Part shown: positions 44,601 through 56,009 of the stretch, piece by piece | Numbering within the stretch: position 1 is the stretch's first letter | Layout: the number at the start of each line of letters is the position of its first letter | DNA from: Allolobophora icterica | Taxonomy: Eukaryota; Annelida; Clitellata; Crassiclitellata; Lumbricidae | Length of the DNA stretch: 64,000 nucleotides | Direction: 5' to 3' | Assembly: GCA_963556255.1 (NCBI GenBank) | Contig: OY744612.1 | Coordinates: forward strand, 23,175,232 to 23,239,231 | Notes under the pieces: generated by a model | What the model was told of the DNA's origin: nothing | The model's database searches: none | Seen by the model: only the letters and a program-made list of their open reading frames with translations | Position numbers and translations under genes: made by a program

Positions 44601-46761
44601 AGCCGGGAGGTCAACAGCAGTACCAGGAAGATTACATCCCTTTTTACTGCTCAGTTGTCCACCAAATTCCACTTCACACTTTAAAAAACCTGGACCTATG
44701 TGACACAACAGTACAAAACAACATACAGTAATTTATTCGAGGGTACACTCAGTACAGGCATCCTTTCTTTATGATATTCACCAGATCACATAATTCGTGG
44801 AAAGTTGTTTCTAAGGACGGTTCTGGAAGGAAGAATTGAAGGAAAGAACAATGGAAGAAGACCAAAAACCATGCTGAAATACTGGACAATAATTAATAGA
44901 TGAATCAGATGGAGCTTCAAAACAATTCACTTCTCTGCCTGTTACAAAATAATACAAAATAACACAGTGGAAATATGCGAGTCTTAAGACAGGCAACTTC
45001 GTATTGTATTTGACCATCGATCAATACCTTGTGCATTATAACAGTGCTACAAAAGTATGCAAATTAGATTAGGTTATAGTTTGCATCATGAAACAGAAAA
45101 AAAATCAGAAAACAGATGATGACACGAAAAAATTTGACAATCAACCTCTCTCTTTGACAATCAGTGATGAATTACCATCTTTGATGAGGATTTCTTGCCA
45201 GGAACCACCATAACTGACTTCTGGTTTCCTATTATAGTCATCAACTATTCAACCAGGCAGCCTCCAGTGGATTAGGTTTCTTAACTACAGCTTCATTAAA
45301 GCGACCATTGATTGATGTCTTAACTGTGCATTAGAATGAATTTTGCATCAACAACAGGAAAAAATTCAGAAGACAATGACATTAGACAATAAACCTTTTT
45401 CTTTAACAATCAGCGACATATTGCCATCTTCGATAAGGATTTTCTTGCCAGGGACCATCACATTCGCAATATTTTTGTAGTCAAGCCAGATAGTACTCTC
45501 ATCACAGGCTTCTTTGTACTTATCATCCGTAGTCACAGTAACTGGCCGACCACGCACCAACTCCACTTCTGTGTTCACACCCTAAAATTATAATAACTTC
45601 TGTAATCTAATGTAATTACTTTATTTATATACTTAATTGATAACCAGAGAATATGTACAAAGTACTGCCAATCTAGAATTTCAATTTTGGCACCAGTGGA
45701 AGAACCAAAAAGGACCACATGGTTCCGTTAAACTCATTCAATCCAAAATTCACTTACCCAAATTGTCACCAGGACACCCAAGCATCATGTCACTCACATC
45801 CTTCTAAATCACTCCACTGGTTGAAAATCCCAGAGCGCATCCACTCCAGTGTCCTATCGCTAGCCAAGAACTCCCTATACAATACTCTCAGCCCAAGTAC
45901 CTTCACAACGTCTTTACCATTGAGCCACTCTGCTCAGTCAGCCTCTATCTCACTCTTTCTCACCCATAGTCACTTTTCATAACCAGTTCTCCAATTAATC
46001 CATATACTACAGTACTACACTACACCTTGACTCTGAAATTATCTCCCTCCTGAATTCCACAAATTTCCACCAATATCACCACTCAACTGCCATCATCTAC
46101 CTCATGCTCATCTATCTATCTATCACCCCTCAGCCTTTCCACTCCGAACTAAAGTCTCACCTTCTAAGAAGTCCTACTCTCAAACCATCCTGTCCTACGC
46201 CTTCCAATCTTTCTCATTCCAAATTGAATCTTCTTCTCTCCTTAGTCTTTTGAAAATCAGAGTGAGACTTGGATCTCCATTTGATATGTCTGGGCAATCC
46301 CTCTGACATGACACAAGCACTCGTGAATAAGCCTGTGCACGTGACTTTTTTAAATTTATTTTGAAATTACATTTACGATTGCTAAACGAGTCACCCAGTT
46401 CCTATACAAAATATCAGGCAGCAAGTAATGCTGTTGAACAGATCCCACTTGCAACTATCCACATAGCAATGTAGGCAGAAAGCCACTTCTCTGATGCCGT
46501 ACAATGTCAGTTGTTGGAGCAAGTGCTAAGAGTGTGCCAAAATTTAGATAACAGAGTATGCAAATGTAATGCCTTTAAGAAACGCATTGCTGACGGAAAT
46601 CGCAAAATCCAAATTTGTGTTAACACCAAATAATGTGTATTTACGTACGAGGAAACAATAGAACATAAAATTAATTCCACAACAGTTTCAAACTCGGAAA
46701 GCTACTGCAAGCATATAGTTCTTCTGTGCCTCTTCTCTTCTCTGTCTATCTCTCTTGCTGC

Positions 46762-46804
<43 letters not shown>

Positions 46805-49800
46805 GTCTGTCTGTCTCTATCTCTCTCTGAACAACTTGTCCATGGTCACTACAAGAAGTCCCCTCAGCAGGCTCAAACTCACAATATCTTGTTCAATTAC
46901 AGACCAAGCGATCACCTGATTATACCACTACTGGGGGTGCACTATAAACTGTTAAATTTACAGTAACGTCAAACATACGGCTTTCATGACGCCTGTCCTG
47001 ATCTCTGGTCCTTTGGTGTCAAGAGCAATTGCAAGGGGAATTGGTTGCTTTTCGGCGGCAGCTCGAACATTGTCCAGTGTCTGCTTGTGATACTGGAAAG
47101 AACAAACAGTATCAGATCAATTTTGTAGCTCATTTTTAGTACAAATATAACTAAAACAACCTAAAAGGGATTAAACATAAGTTTATTTATTTTGAACCTT
47201 AATAAACTGTACTTCTCAGTTATACAATACCCTAAACACAAACAGGATAAGTATATACCTGCATAAACATGAATGTAAGCCTGTGTTCACATGTTACACA
47301 CGTATGTATGTTATGCATGTATGTATGTATGTATTAGTCCCTGGAGCCGCCGATTAGCTAAGAGGTCGATAGCAAGTCGGTAAGCCAGTCGACTAACTTA
47401 AAGAACTTAGTGAGTTGATCAGCATGTGAATAAGTCAACTATAAGTTGTTAAGTCAGTCACTAACTCATTAAGTCAGTTGGTAATCCCTTACCAACAGAC
47501 TCTGGGGACTTGTACCTGTATGTATGTACGCATGTATGTATACATGTTTATAAGTACTCAGTATTATCGGAGTATTTCCTGTTGATGACAGCTTAAAGCT
47601 GGTGAACATGCCATTCTGACAAATCTCGAAACAAGTGATTTAGAAGGGAATGGTTTTTAAATGCTTAATCTGATGAAAGTCTGTAAAATGCTTCTGCTGT
47701 CATCAGAGCCGTAGCAACAAAGAGCGTGGCCCCCTCCGAACATGTACGTCCGGGTCCCTTACAATGCGGAAACTGGAATGCGGTAATAGACCTATACAAT
47801 ATAAGCTTATACAGGGTTCATATTATGTATACATAGGCCTACGCCCCACAGTGTACATGTATTCCATTTCCGTTTTTACGCAAAGCGCTTCTTTCGAGCT
47901 TTGTTCTCCGCAAATTGGTTGATCAATGGTTATTTTTTGCCACTTTTAGGGGCCCCCTTCCAGTAAGGGGCCCCCTCCGGTCGGAGGGTACGGAGGGCGG
48001 TCGCTACGCCTCTGGCTGTCATTTACGATGTAAAATCAACCAAATCACCAATGGCAATTTGTTGTATCTTAAATTCTTGGAAATTTCAATTCTTGGCGGG
48101 CGTAAGACCATTAGATGTCTATTACATTAGATCTTTTCTATAACCAAACTGATATTTACACATTTGCTACTCGGGGTGAGAATTGTCAGGGAGTTGGGGA
48201 TTCAACCCCCTAGTCTTTCTTAGGATCCCCACAGTAGTCTTTATTGCACACCCCAGGGGGTCGTTTCCAACCACAGTTGTGCTAGTTTGATTTATCATTA
48301 TTGACTCTGAGACTCTAACAAAGGGAATAAATTTCCATGGTGTATCATGTATAATAATGGTTTATTGTGAGATTTGTGACTATGTGTATTGTATACTGAT
48401 AAAGTTGATGATGTCATCACTTTAAGGAGTTTAAGCTTTCTACTTCATTTTTGAATTTTCTCAGTTTGCAAAATAATGATAAAATATTCAACTCCACATG
48501 GATCAAATTCATCAAACTCTAACACCCCCCCTTCTTTTTTCTACAATTCTCACACTGTTGCTACGTCACTAGAGAGATCGCTAACGCGGCTAACCTCATA
48601 AGTGCCGTGAGAAAAGTTCATTCTAGCCACGCCCATTCCGGCCGCAATCATTTTTTCAAGAACATCAACAGACTGAGAAGCTGGTCCTGGAAACATAAGC
48701 AATTACAATCAATGAAAGAAAGTAAGTTAAGCATACATCTCAGCTTTATCAAAGAATTAACTGTAGTTTTCTCGATCAGAAGAAGCTCACACAGAAGCTA
48801 CTACATGCCATTGAGAATTTCCTAAAATTTCGGCAGTTACAAAAGCCTTTGTATAAAGCACATACATGCAACTATCACTTCATTTGTCCACGGGTACAAT
48901 ACCGGTACATATATCTTATTATTCTCAATAAATTCTAACCACATTCAGACTGACAGGGAGGGATTATTTCAGGAAGTGCTTAGGTGTTTTCTACAATTAC
49001 ATTACATTACTGTTTATATATAAATACATATCCACTGTAACTGAACTTACATATGAGACAAAATTGAGTTCTGTTTGGAGTTGAGCAAGAAGAGTGAATG
49101 GTATTGAAACCTATAGTTCCATTCCTACTCTGAATTATAATGGATTAATAGCTGAAACCAATCTGGAAAAAGAAAACTTTTAGCTAAAACTTATGCGCAT
49201 ATATAGTAATACCCAAAATTATGACTAACTCTGTTTCGCATTTCTGTGTGACTGTGCGTTAAAACTTTTTTTTAAATAATGTTTCCATTGGATACACACA
49301 GGTTCACAAGTAAATTGACAAATGTCTATTGTACAGGCAAATGACAGTCATTTGATGAGTAACAGGATTTGAATCTACGTTTAATCCCCTTCAAGGACGG
49401 GAAGTATTGTTTTCACAGTAGCTTTAGGCCTCCTCGTCTATAACAGGTTAAAGCACAAAATGAACAAGCAACACATGCAGATCTTGTTGCCTCTTTAAAT
49501 GATACATGTTTTTGTGTAAATAAAGCATACCTATTGTACAGATAATGCCAGTCATTCGATGGGGCGATGGATTGGAATCTATGTCTAAAGCACATATCGA
49601 CTCCAGTCGTGTTCGAGCGAATGCAGCAGGAATCTGCTGCGGATATATTTTCTCTACCTATAATTTCCAAAATCAAGACACTATACAAGCAACGAACTGA
49701 TAAGCAGAAAAACATACATGTGCTAGAACCTTAAATCCAACATCCAGCTGCTTGGTTTTGTCAATGTGATGCTGCCAATCCCAATGAAGTTAAGCAAATA

Positions 49801-51281
49801 TATATCGATCAGCACTTGATGTGGATAAAACACTTAGATTACGTTTAGAACTATAGAAATATCTAAAAACATTGTAATAATCTCATGAGTTATTATGAAT
49901 TTAGACGCTGTAACAAAACTGAAAATTAGTTTGTTCACGTACTGCTACAAGAATAATGAATAATTTGATACCATCAAATTTCTTAGTTACTTCAAAACTG
50001 CTGCAGATATTCACGACCATAATTATTATTAGATCTTGTTTGAATTATCGTCAAGAATTTGCTCATACATATGTAAGAACAATTTCTATTGTTATGACTA
50101 AACTATCTGTATGGATCTCCTTATACTTCATCATCTTATTCTACTCTGCACCAAGTTAATGTACACATTAAAAAGCATTTAATATCAGTCATTGTTAATG
50201 AATTAGAAATTAGCTTGAATAGAAATTGTTTACAGATATCTGTAGAAATAGAAATTGACTTTTATGAAAAATAAATAATCACATGTTTAAACATTTGTTT
50301 AACACAGTGTCACCCAACCTGGGTGTCGCAGCACCTAAGGGTGCCATGAACCTGCTCTAGGGGTGTCCCAGCTGGATGGCAGATGAGGTAAACAAATGTG
50401 AAAACTACAGATTATCACTACTGACATAAGCAGGGCTGTAGTCGAGGGTATACGCGGGTATACAGCATGTACTCACCTCTAGAAACCGTATACTCACCTC
50501 ACAAAATATTTTTACTCGCCTCTAATTAGCTTAGGAAAACTAACCAGTAGCGTGTACTCACCTCTAATTAGTTTTGAAATTTGAAAACTACAGATTATCA
50601 CTACTGACATAAGCAGGGCTGTAGTCGAGGGTATACGCGGGTATACAGCATGTACTCACCTCTAGAAACCGTATACTCACCTCACAAAATATTTTTACTC
50701 GCCTCTAATTAGCTTAGGAAAACTAACCAGTAGCGTGTACTCACCTCTAATTAGTTTTGGAAAGTAACCGGTAGCGTATACTCACCTCTAATTTTACCAC
50801 TACAGCCCTGGACATAAGCCTGTTATAACTATTTTTTATACTTAAAGTGCTGTAGAAAGTTGTAGCACTGTGGCTGAATACAAGGAGCATTGCTCATCAT
50901 TAAAATAACACTAACTGGAGGGAAAATAAATGAAATTAAGGTCAGATGGCAACTTTTTATTAGTAAGGGTGCCTTGCTCTGAAAAAGGTTTGGAACCACA
51001 GCCTCCACAGGCTTAATGAATGTTGTCACCAACCATGCAACTTATGCAACCCATGTAACAACTGCACAGTGAATTTGTAAACAAAATTTCCAAAATCGTT
51101 CCAACAACACCATGCTCAGTGATTTACACTTTAATGCCATCAATGGTCAGTTCCTATACACCACTAAGCCAACAATATATCCTTAAGGCAGTTTTAAGGT
51201 TATATAGCTCACAACATGTCTACTACAGATGTAGCACATAGGACAAGAATATTCACTTACCCCATGTGATTTACTGGCCAT
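38633..51281 (-). CDS. PK: Pyruvate kinase, complete, 12 coding exons
   Basis: Converts phosphoenolpyruvate and ADP to pyruvate and ATP, the last step of cytosolic glycolysis. Coding exons, minus strand: 51281-51261, 49657-49531, 48686-48595, 47092-46979, 45581-45395, 44695-44553, 43311-43184, 42649-42499, 41774-41622, 41040-40874, 40294-40176, 38808-38633. All junctions are GT-AG and phases agree, giving 525 residues, a normal length. NFSHG (73-77) and [10 protein letters not shown] (105-114) bind K+ and substrate; IKIISKIE has the catalytic Lys near 262; MVARGDLG (283-290) is the Mg-binding active-site signature; [15 protein letters not shown] and LSGESAKG follow. TVTGRT (424-429) sits where the fructose-1,6-bisphosphate loop TKSGRS is in animal enzymes. 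An acceptor-like TTTTAG directly before the ATG suggests a 5' untranslated exon. Diverges from RPS21. Confidence 0.96.
39492..39689. mobile_element. hAT-like MITE, family A copy 2
   Basis: Ends CAAAGGCGTAATTT and AAAGTTACACCCCTG; flanks CCGAGGTA and CCGAGGCA (seven of eight). The interior matches 4225-4514 (CCCCCACTTTTTGGACTGGG, AAAGCGAAAGTGGAGAAGAA). In the last pyruvate kinase intron. Confidence 0.85.
39755..39931. mobile_element. hAT-like MITE with CAGTGCTCGAAATGG ends
   Basis: Inverted ends CAGTGCTCGAAATGGA / CCATTTCGAGCACTG with an exact 8-bp duplication CTTTTAAT (39747-39754, 39932-39939). The interior has CGGAACGGCGTTCCGG palindromes; a fragment of the same family is near 34310-34355. 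Confidence 0.9.
40487..40828 (-). other. Unexplained 113-codon open stretch in a pyruvate kinase intron
   Basis: Minus-strand open frame between exons 10 and 11, beginning right after an acceptor-like TTTACCTTTAG. It has no conventional ATG at its start and no domain I recognise (contains [13 protein letters not shown] and [11 protein letters not shown]). Length is notable for AT-rich intron DNA, but it has no pyruvate kinase counterpart. It could be a transposon relic or chance. Confidence 0.25.
42113..42188. repeat. 38-bp direct tandem duplication
   Basis: TGTGCATCAGCTGGAATAGT plus 18 further bases occurs twice in a row, differing only at the end. Intronic, no function evident. Confidence 0.9.
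42950..43125 (+). mobile_element. LINE 3' tail relic
   Basis: It ends GCTCCGATGACACTATATAAATTTGAG then an ATTAGATTTGTAATTACAA-type tail, parallel to the LINE tail at 31820-31870. Coding part not recognisable. Confidence 0.4.
43471..44112. mobile_element. Fold-back element in a pyruvate kinase intron, about 150-bp arms
   Basis: Arm 43471-43625 is the inverse of 43967-44112 (GTAGCAGTAATT...CACCTATG), with high identity and a few indels. The loop is about 340 bp with no coding capacity. No clear target duplication found. It lies between exons 6 and 7, so the pre-mRNA could fold on itself here. Confidence 0.8.
45155..45252 (-). pseudogene. Relic duplicate of the 3' half of pyruvate kinase exon 5
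   Basis: The minus strand matches the end of exon 5 (CCTGGCAAGAAATCCTCATC against CCTGGCAAGAAAATCCTTAT; then CACTGATTGTCAAAGAGAGAG and a GT). One A is missing in the AAAA run, which breaks the frame, and the 5' half of the exon is absent. It lies about 150 bp downstream of the real exon. Confidence 0.75.
45770..46290 (+). mobile_element. LINE reverse transcriptase C-terminal relic
   Basis: The plus strand encodes [20 protein letters not shown], the conserved LHWLP-type block near the end of Jockey/CR1-group LINE proteins, followed by Ser/Leu/Pro-rich degenerate sequence. Stops and frame changes are present. Confidence 0.55.
46764..46826. repeat. CTGT microsatellite
   Basis: About eleven tandem CTGT units with one CTAT interruption, in a pyruvate kinase intron. 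Confidence 0.95.
47320..47545. repeat. Degenerate AAGTCAGT/TATG repeat patch
   Basis: TATGTATG runs flank a stretch of AAGTC(A/G)GT-like words; AGTCCCTGGAG and CTCTGGGGACT near the borders are inverted matches, hinting at a small insertion (about 47336-47511). Not resolved further. Confidence 0.4.
47704..48014. mobile_element. hAT-like MITE (CAGAGCCGTAGC ends)
   Basis: Ends CAGAGCCGTAGC and GCTACGCCTCTG with an exact duplication GCTGTCAT (47696-47703, 48015-48022). The interior has GGGGCCCCCT motifs resembling the element at 8617-8916. Confidence 0.88.
48172..48557. mobile_element. hAT-like MITE (GTGAGAATTGT ends)
   Basis: Inverted GTGAGAATTGT / ACAATTCTCAC near both ends; flanks TTGCTACT and TTGCTACG (seven of eight). 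It ends 37 bp before pyruvate kinase exon 3 (right edge), close to the splice donor side. Confidence 0.7.
50305..51001. mobile_element. Possible hAT-like element carrying a nested MITE
   Basis: Left CAGTGTCACCCAACCTGGGT and right GGTTTGGAACCACAG are partly inverted, and AAGGGTGCC occurs near both ends. Terminal match and target duplication are weak. A clearer MITE (50431-50810) is inserted within. Confidence 0.4.
50431..50810. mobile_element. hAT-like MITE with a 183-bp internal tandem duplication
   Basis: Ends CAGGGCTGTAGTCGAG and CCACTACAGCCCTG, duplication GACATAAG (50423-50430, 50811-50818). Within it, a 183-bp block that includes 30 bp of left flank (starting AAAACTACAG at 50401 and again at 50584) is repeated, so GACATAAG-CAGGGCTG occurs twice. 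The interior has many TACTCACCTCTA words. Confidence 0.85.
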
Positions 51282-52480
51282 CTAAAACAGCAAGTATAGT
51301 GATAAAAGTTCATCAACATTACAACAAACTCCTGAAACAGATGCTAGCTAGTGTCCATAGTGTTTGCTGTAAAGGACTAGGTTACAAATTTATACACGTA
51401 GCCTACACACTATATGTATTTATTACGACAGTTTTTATTTATAGTCTTCAGTGTCCCTATTTCCCTTCACTTTGCACGACTGTTAAGCAATTTGTTATCT
51501 ATCACGTTTTTAAATCCTGATTTCATAGTTTAATTTATTAGGCCGATTTCTTGATATAAACAACTGTCAACTTTGTTGTAGGTACTAATCGATTTCTTGA
51601 TTTAAACAACTGTTAACTTTTAAGAGAGCTTAAATAAAGTACTGTTACGAAATGTGATGGATGAAATTTTCGGTTTAAAGATACCCTTTATCGCCTGTAA
51701 TTAGGTTTTCACAAAATAAACATCAGCAGATATATTAAGCGTCTTCCATTCGTCTCTCAGCAAGATCTTCGTCCGCATTGTCTCTGTTCCGGCAACGCTG
51801 GTTCTTTGCTTGAGTTAATTTATTTATTTATTTATTTAGGATATTTCTATAGCGCCACCTCAAGTCTACTACTACTCAGAGGCGCTCCCGACTACAGCAT
51901 TTGATACTGTGTCGGAGTTTTCACGCTGAAGCGCCACGAGTAATTGCGAGTGAAGGACTTTCCAAGGTCCGTACGCAGCGGCTAGAGTGGGATTCGAACC
52001 TGCAACCCTCCGGTCACAAGGCGCCGAACTTACCACTGAGTCTATAATAATAATAATCATCTGCTATCGGGGAACTTCTGCAATGTTTGCTTTCTGCTGG
52101 AGCGTGCGAGTCCAGGCTGAGGACCACACTTCGAATTATCTTACCTAACTTCAGCTTCTGTACTGCCTTTCAACATCGTTGCCAGTTTAAATATATTCCT
52201 ACGGGTTATCACTTGGCACTGAAACTCGATATGCAATCTTACAACTATAAATCTGCCCAGTAAATTTTTCATGTTTCGCCAATGAGATGTGTTTCGCAGA
52301 CCTACATATTAAAACTCTCCAATGTGCCACCATACCTTGTGAGTTCTTTGCTCGTGTTCTTACACGTTGACCAATTAATTCTTTCCGGTTTCCGCCGTGT
52401 TGGGTTTGGTGCAGAGTCGAAGACGAAATAAATTCGATTCCATTTTGGTGACAGTATCTTAATTATCATCCACAAATAAA
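51282..52480. promoter_or_regulatory. Shared divergent promoter region of pyruvate kinase and RPS21
   Basis: The two start codons lie 1.2 kb apart on opposite strands. Near RPS21, GACCAATTAATT precedes a pyrimidine start-like CTTTCCGG at 52381, the kind of C-plus-pyrimidine transcription start (5'-TOP) used by ribosomal protein genes. A SINE occupies 51818-52045. No TATA box is assigned. Confidence 0.45.
51818..52045 (-). mobile_element. tRNA-derived SINE
   Basis: Minus strand: A-box-like CTCAGTGGTAAG near 52040, B box GGTTCGAATCC at 51990-52000, a body, then GAGCGCCTCTGAGTAGTAG, GGCGCTATAGAAAT and an AAATAAATAAAT tail. The tRNA-like head and simple-repeat tail define a SINE. Its tail resembles those at 54680-54740 and 61262-61320. 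Confidence 0.8.
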
Positions 52481-55400
52481 ATGCAGAACGACGCTGGAGA
52501 ATACGTTGACATGTACATCCCCCGTAAATGGTACACAAGTTTTTCCAATATACCTACTTTGTGTGATATATAGGTGGCCATGTGCTCTTTCGCTCGCCAT
52601 CTTGTTTATGTGAAATAATCTGCAGTAGATTTTTATTTTTTATATCTGGAAATGGCCAATTTAAAAAAAAACTTGTTTCATGCCTTGAAACACGGTGATG
52701 TAGTAGGCTGGATAACTTAAATAATTCCATTCTGCTTTAACTTCCGATTAACCAAATTATAATAAAATTCTCATCTTGTCCAGCTAAATATTAGTATTGT
52801 AATAAACTGTGTTAGAAATATAACTGTGATGTAGCTGATTTACCTATAACTTTAAATTGTTGCATTGTTTTAGCTCGGCAAGCAATCGCATCATTTCGGC
52901 CAAAGATCATGCATCAATCCAGATCAACCTTGCAGAGGTTTGTCAATCTAAGCAAACAGTAAAATTCTATTTAAGGCCTTCATTTGTGTAATAAAAATCT
53001 GCTATTAAAGTGGATAAAGCTCTGGATAGTCTAATTTTGGGTCGCCTATTGCCGATCACTGTATAAACAATATGGCCACTTCAGACACGGATAGAATAGA
53101 GTGCTGCAACCTCCCACAGTGAAAGTAGTTCAAGTAAGTAAGGAATGAGTAAAAAAAAGACACACATTCGCAAAGTAGCGTATATCTGATGAAAACTGAA
53201 TGTCTATTTGGTGAAGACTCTATTAATTGACGTATGCCTTGAAATACAGGTAAGAATGTTAGCATGGTGATATGTGCTTTGCCAGATGAACTTCCGAAGA
53301 TGTTTGAAACAAATCACGACTGGTACAGAGTTGTCTTTTTGGTTTCCTTTCCTTGCATCCACTTGTTCTGCATGCTTTGTGTTCATCTACTGCATCGAGG
53401 GGCTCTACAAAGTTCATTTCATGTACAGCTACTTAATATACATAAATGCAGGTTTTCCGAATTGTAAAAAGCATGCCATCCATAGGTAGTACAGGAGTTG
53501 GGAAGAGCATGTTGCACTATCCCTGCCAGCATTTCAGCATTGATATCACTTGCTTCTACAAGATAGCATTTGCCAGATTTTTTTTATATGTATGCCGCTT
53601 AATTCAGTTTTTGCCTTTGTAAATATTATATTTGTTATTCATTAATTACTTTCTTGAAGGATTTTCGCTGTGGAGATATAATACTTGTGACTAAAACACT
53701 ATTTCAGGTTGATCCATCAACAGGTCGCATGACTGGCCAGAACAGGACGTACGCCATCTGTGGGGACATTCGCCGAATGGTAAGCCGAGTTAATCTCGAC
53801 TATATAACCTTTTCTGAATTGTGTTACAGTACAGTGGAAATTTGATAAAGCCGGTGTACAAATCTTTTTTTCTATCTGTATATTCTTCAGTATCCAAAAA
53901 GTTAAGTCAAGGAAACCAGCGTATGCACAGGTATAGTCAGTCAAATCAACATCACTGAGGCTCGTGGGTTTCATGGTATAGAACTGAAGGTCAAGCTGGT
54001 GGACAGACACATGGGTACTACTAGATGGTGTTTGAAAGTGTCATGAAATATATGAAAAAGAGGAGGTATTGGGATAGGATCTTTGGAAAAGTGCTGTTTG
54101 TTTTGAGGTGCTGTGATTGTAATATTTTTATGTTGTTTATACCTATGTTCTATGACAGCGGTTCTCAACCTTTTGAGACTCAAGGACCACTTTTAAACTT
54201 TGTGTTTAAGTCGCGGACCACCATTAAAAATTGTGCAAGAAACAAATTAATACAAAATAAATTTTTGCCATGAATCCGCGTATTATTAGTTTAATGGTGC
54301 CATTTAGCCGATTCCAGCGATTGAAATTTAAAAAAAATTAAAAATTGACAAAATTTTTCTGTTTCCATGTTTAAAATTATTAAATATATAAATTGTAGGC
54401 CTTGCTCGCGGACCACCAGGCAGATGGCCGCGGACCACCAGTGGTCCGCGGACCACAGGTTGAGAACCGCTGTTCTATGATATTAAAGTGAAAAATAGTG
54501 TTCAGCTAAGCAATGTTTGTAGAGCAGAAGAGGTCCACTGGCAAGCATTTGTCAACAACAAAAATCTACCCATGCAGGGTTTTGTTAGTGGTAATTTGTC
54601 GGTGAAGGTGTACAGTGTTACATACCTTATGAAACTACAATGTTGCATGCATATGCATTAATGTTGTTAAGTGATTTATTTATTCTAAAAATTTATATAG
54701 CGCTCCTTCAAGATACCTACTGAGGAGCGAAGTCATTGTTGTTGACTGAACACACCTGTGAATATACTGGTTCCCTTCACTTACACTCTGCTGTGGATTG
54801 GCCACTTTTCGCATGAATCCAGTTACAACATGTGGCTTGGCTAAGATTTCTTCTACAATATTGCCATTTTCTGATCTCAGGCAGAGCAATGAATGACTAT
54901 ACAGAAACATTTTTAGGCCTTTCTGATTGGTGACTGAACATGAAGCCTGAGTTTTGCAGGCTGCATATATTGCCTTCTGAAGATGTATTAATTCCTAAGT
55001 TTCTGATTTTATTATATTGGTAGCAATATGAATTTTGTATTTTAGGGCGAATCAGATGATTGCATCATTCATTTGGCCAAAAAAGACAGCATGGTTCCAC
55101 AGTAAGTTATGTTTATTATGCTGTTATGTATCCATGGACATGCAGGCTGTTTAGTAAGCATGATGCACTAAATATGTTACACTTTATGTCATATAAATCT
55201 TCTTGTTGTCCTTCATGGAATAACTTCAGATTTTGTGCCTCCACATAGATTATTCAGGTGGGCCCTCTGGGTAAAGTTGATAGGTATCAAGCAGGCTGTG
55301 AGTGGCATTCTCTTTCAGATACAGACCTGGCCCCGCAGTTGCGAACCCATAGTTAACTATACACTGCTAGGTGTACTTGTAAGCTACAAGTGCAGTCTAA

Positions 55401-55892
55401 ATTAATTATCTTTCCCAGAGCTGTATATGCTTTGGCTTAACTCGTTATAACGGTACAGATGGAAAAGGTTGCTTTAGCTTGCAAATAACTGATTACTGAA
55501 TACGACATTATTGCATATATTGTGTTACAAGATGTCAGATTTTTACTTGTTTGTTGCTTATTTTAGTGTATTGAGCATGTTTTTTAGTCTCCAGGAAGCA
55601 CTGAATTGTAAAAGGATAAACTGTATACATGTTTATGAATGTGCGTTAATATTATACTTCATGTAGCATGCTTTATTTTGCTAATTGCTTAATTAGATGA
55701 TTTGTCGACCAACACTCTCTGTCTGTCTCTCTCTCTCTCTCTGTGTGGACTGACTTTCTGGGTGTTGACCAGTTGATGGCTGGGTTTTGGTGCGCTGTGT
55801 CTTATGCACAAACCTTGTGCATTAGCTATTGGTGCTGTAGAAGTTGGTAATTATTAAATGTGTTGTTTTTGTTTTATTTCAGGAACTTCTAG
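52481..55892 (+). CDS. RPS21: 40S ribosomal protein S21, complete, five exons
   Basis: A small eukaryote-specific component of the 40S ribosomal subunit. Coding exons 52481-52530, 52874-52937, 53708-53779, 55046-55101 and 55883-55892 join in consistent phase to 83 residues, the same length as the vertebrate protein. It starts [20 protein letters not shown], has SAKDHASIQINLAEVD, then the invariant TYAICGDIRRMGESDD, and ends VPQNF. The last coding exon is only 10 bp (split Gln, Asn, Phe, stop), easily missed by gene finders. An AATAAA lies about 100 bp beyond the stop. Divergent from pyruvate kinase upstream. Exon 1 is close behind a pyrimidine-rich start site. Confidence 0.96.
54156..54472. 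mobile_element. hAT-like MITE (CAGCGGTTCTCAACC ends)
   Basis: Perfect inverted ends CAGCGGTTCTCAACC / GGTTGAGAACCGCTG and exact duplication TTCTATGA (54148-54155, 54473-54480). The interior has repeated GCGGACCACC. Sits in an RPS21 intron. Confidence 0.92.
54676..54742 (-). mobile_element. SINE/LINE tail fragment
   Basis: The minus strand reads CCTCAGTAGGTATCTTGAAG, GAGCGCTATATAAATTTT, then AATAAATAAATC, the same tail as the SINE at 51818-52045 but 5'-truncated. Confidence 0.6.
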
Positions 55893-55992
55893 ATGCTGCC
55901 TGCTCAAGATGTCATCTTCACGAGTGGTGTGCCAGAACTGTACAACTTTTTAACATGCTGATAATAGGCGCCCTGTTTGCAAAACCGTCTTT

Positions 55993-55998
55993 AATAAA
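55993..55998 (+). terminator. Polyadenylation signal of RPS21
   Basis: AATAAA about 100 bp downstream of the RPS21 stop codon, the canonical animal signal. Confidence 0.7.
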
Positions 55999-56009
55999 CG
56001 AGTTTGCGT

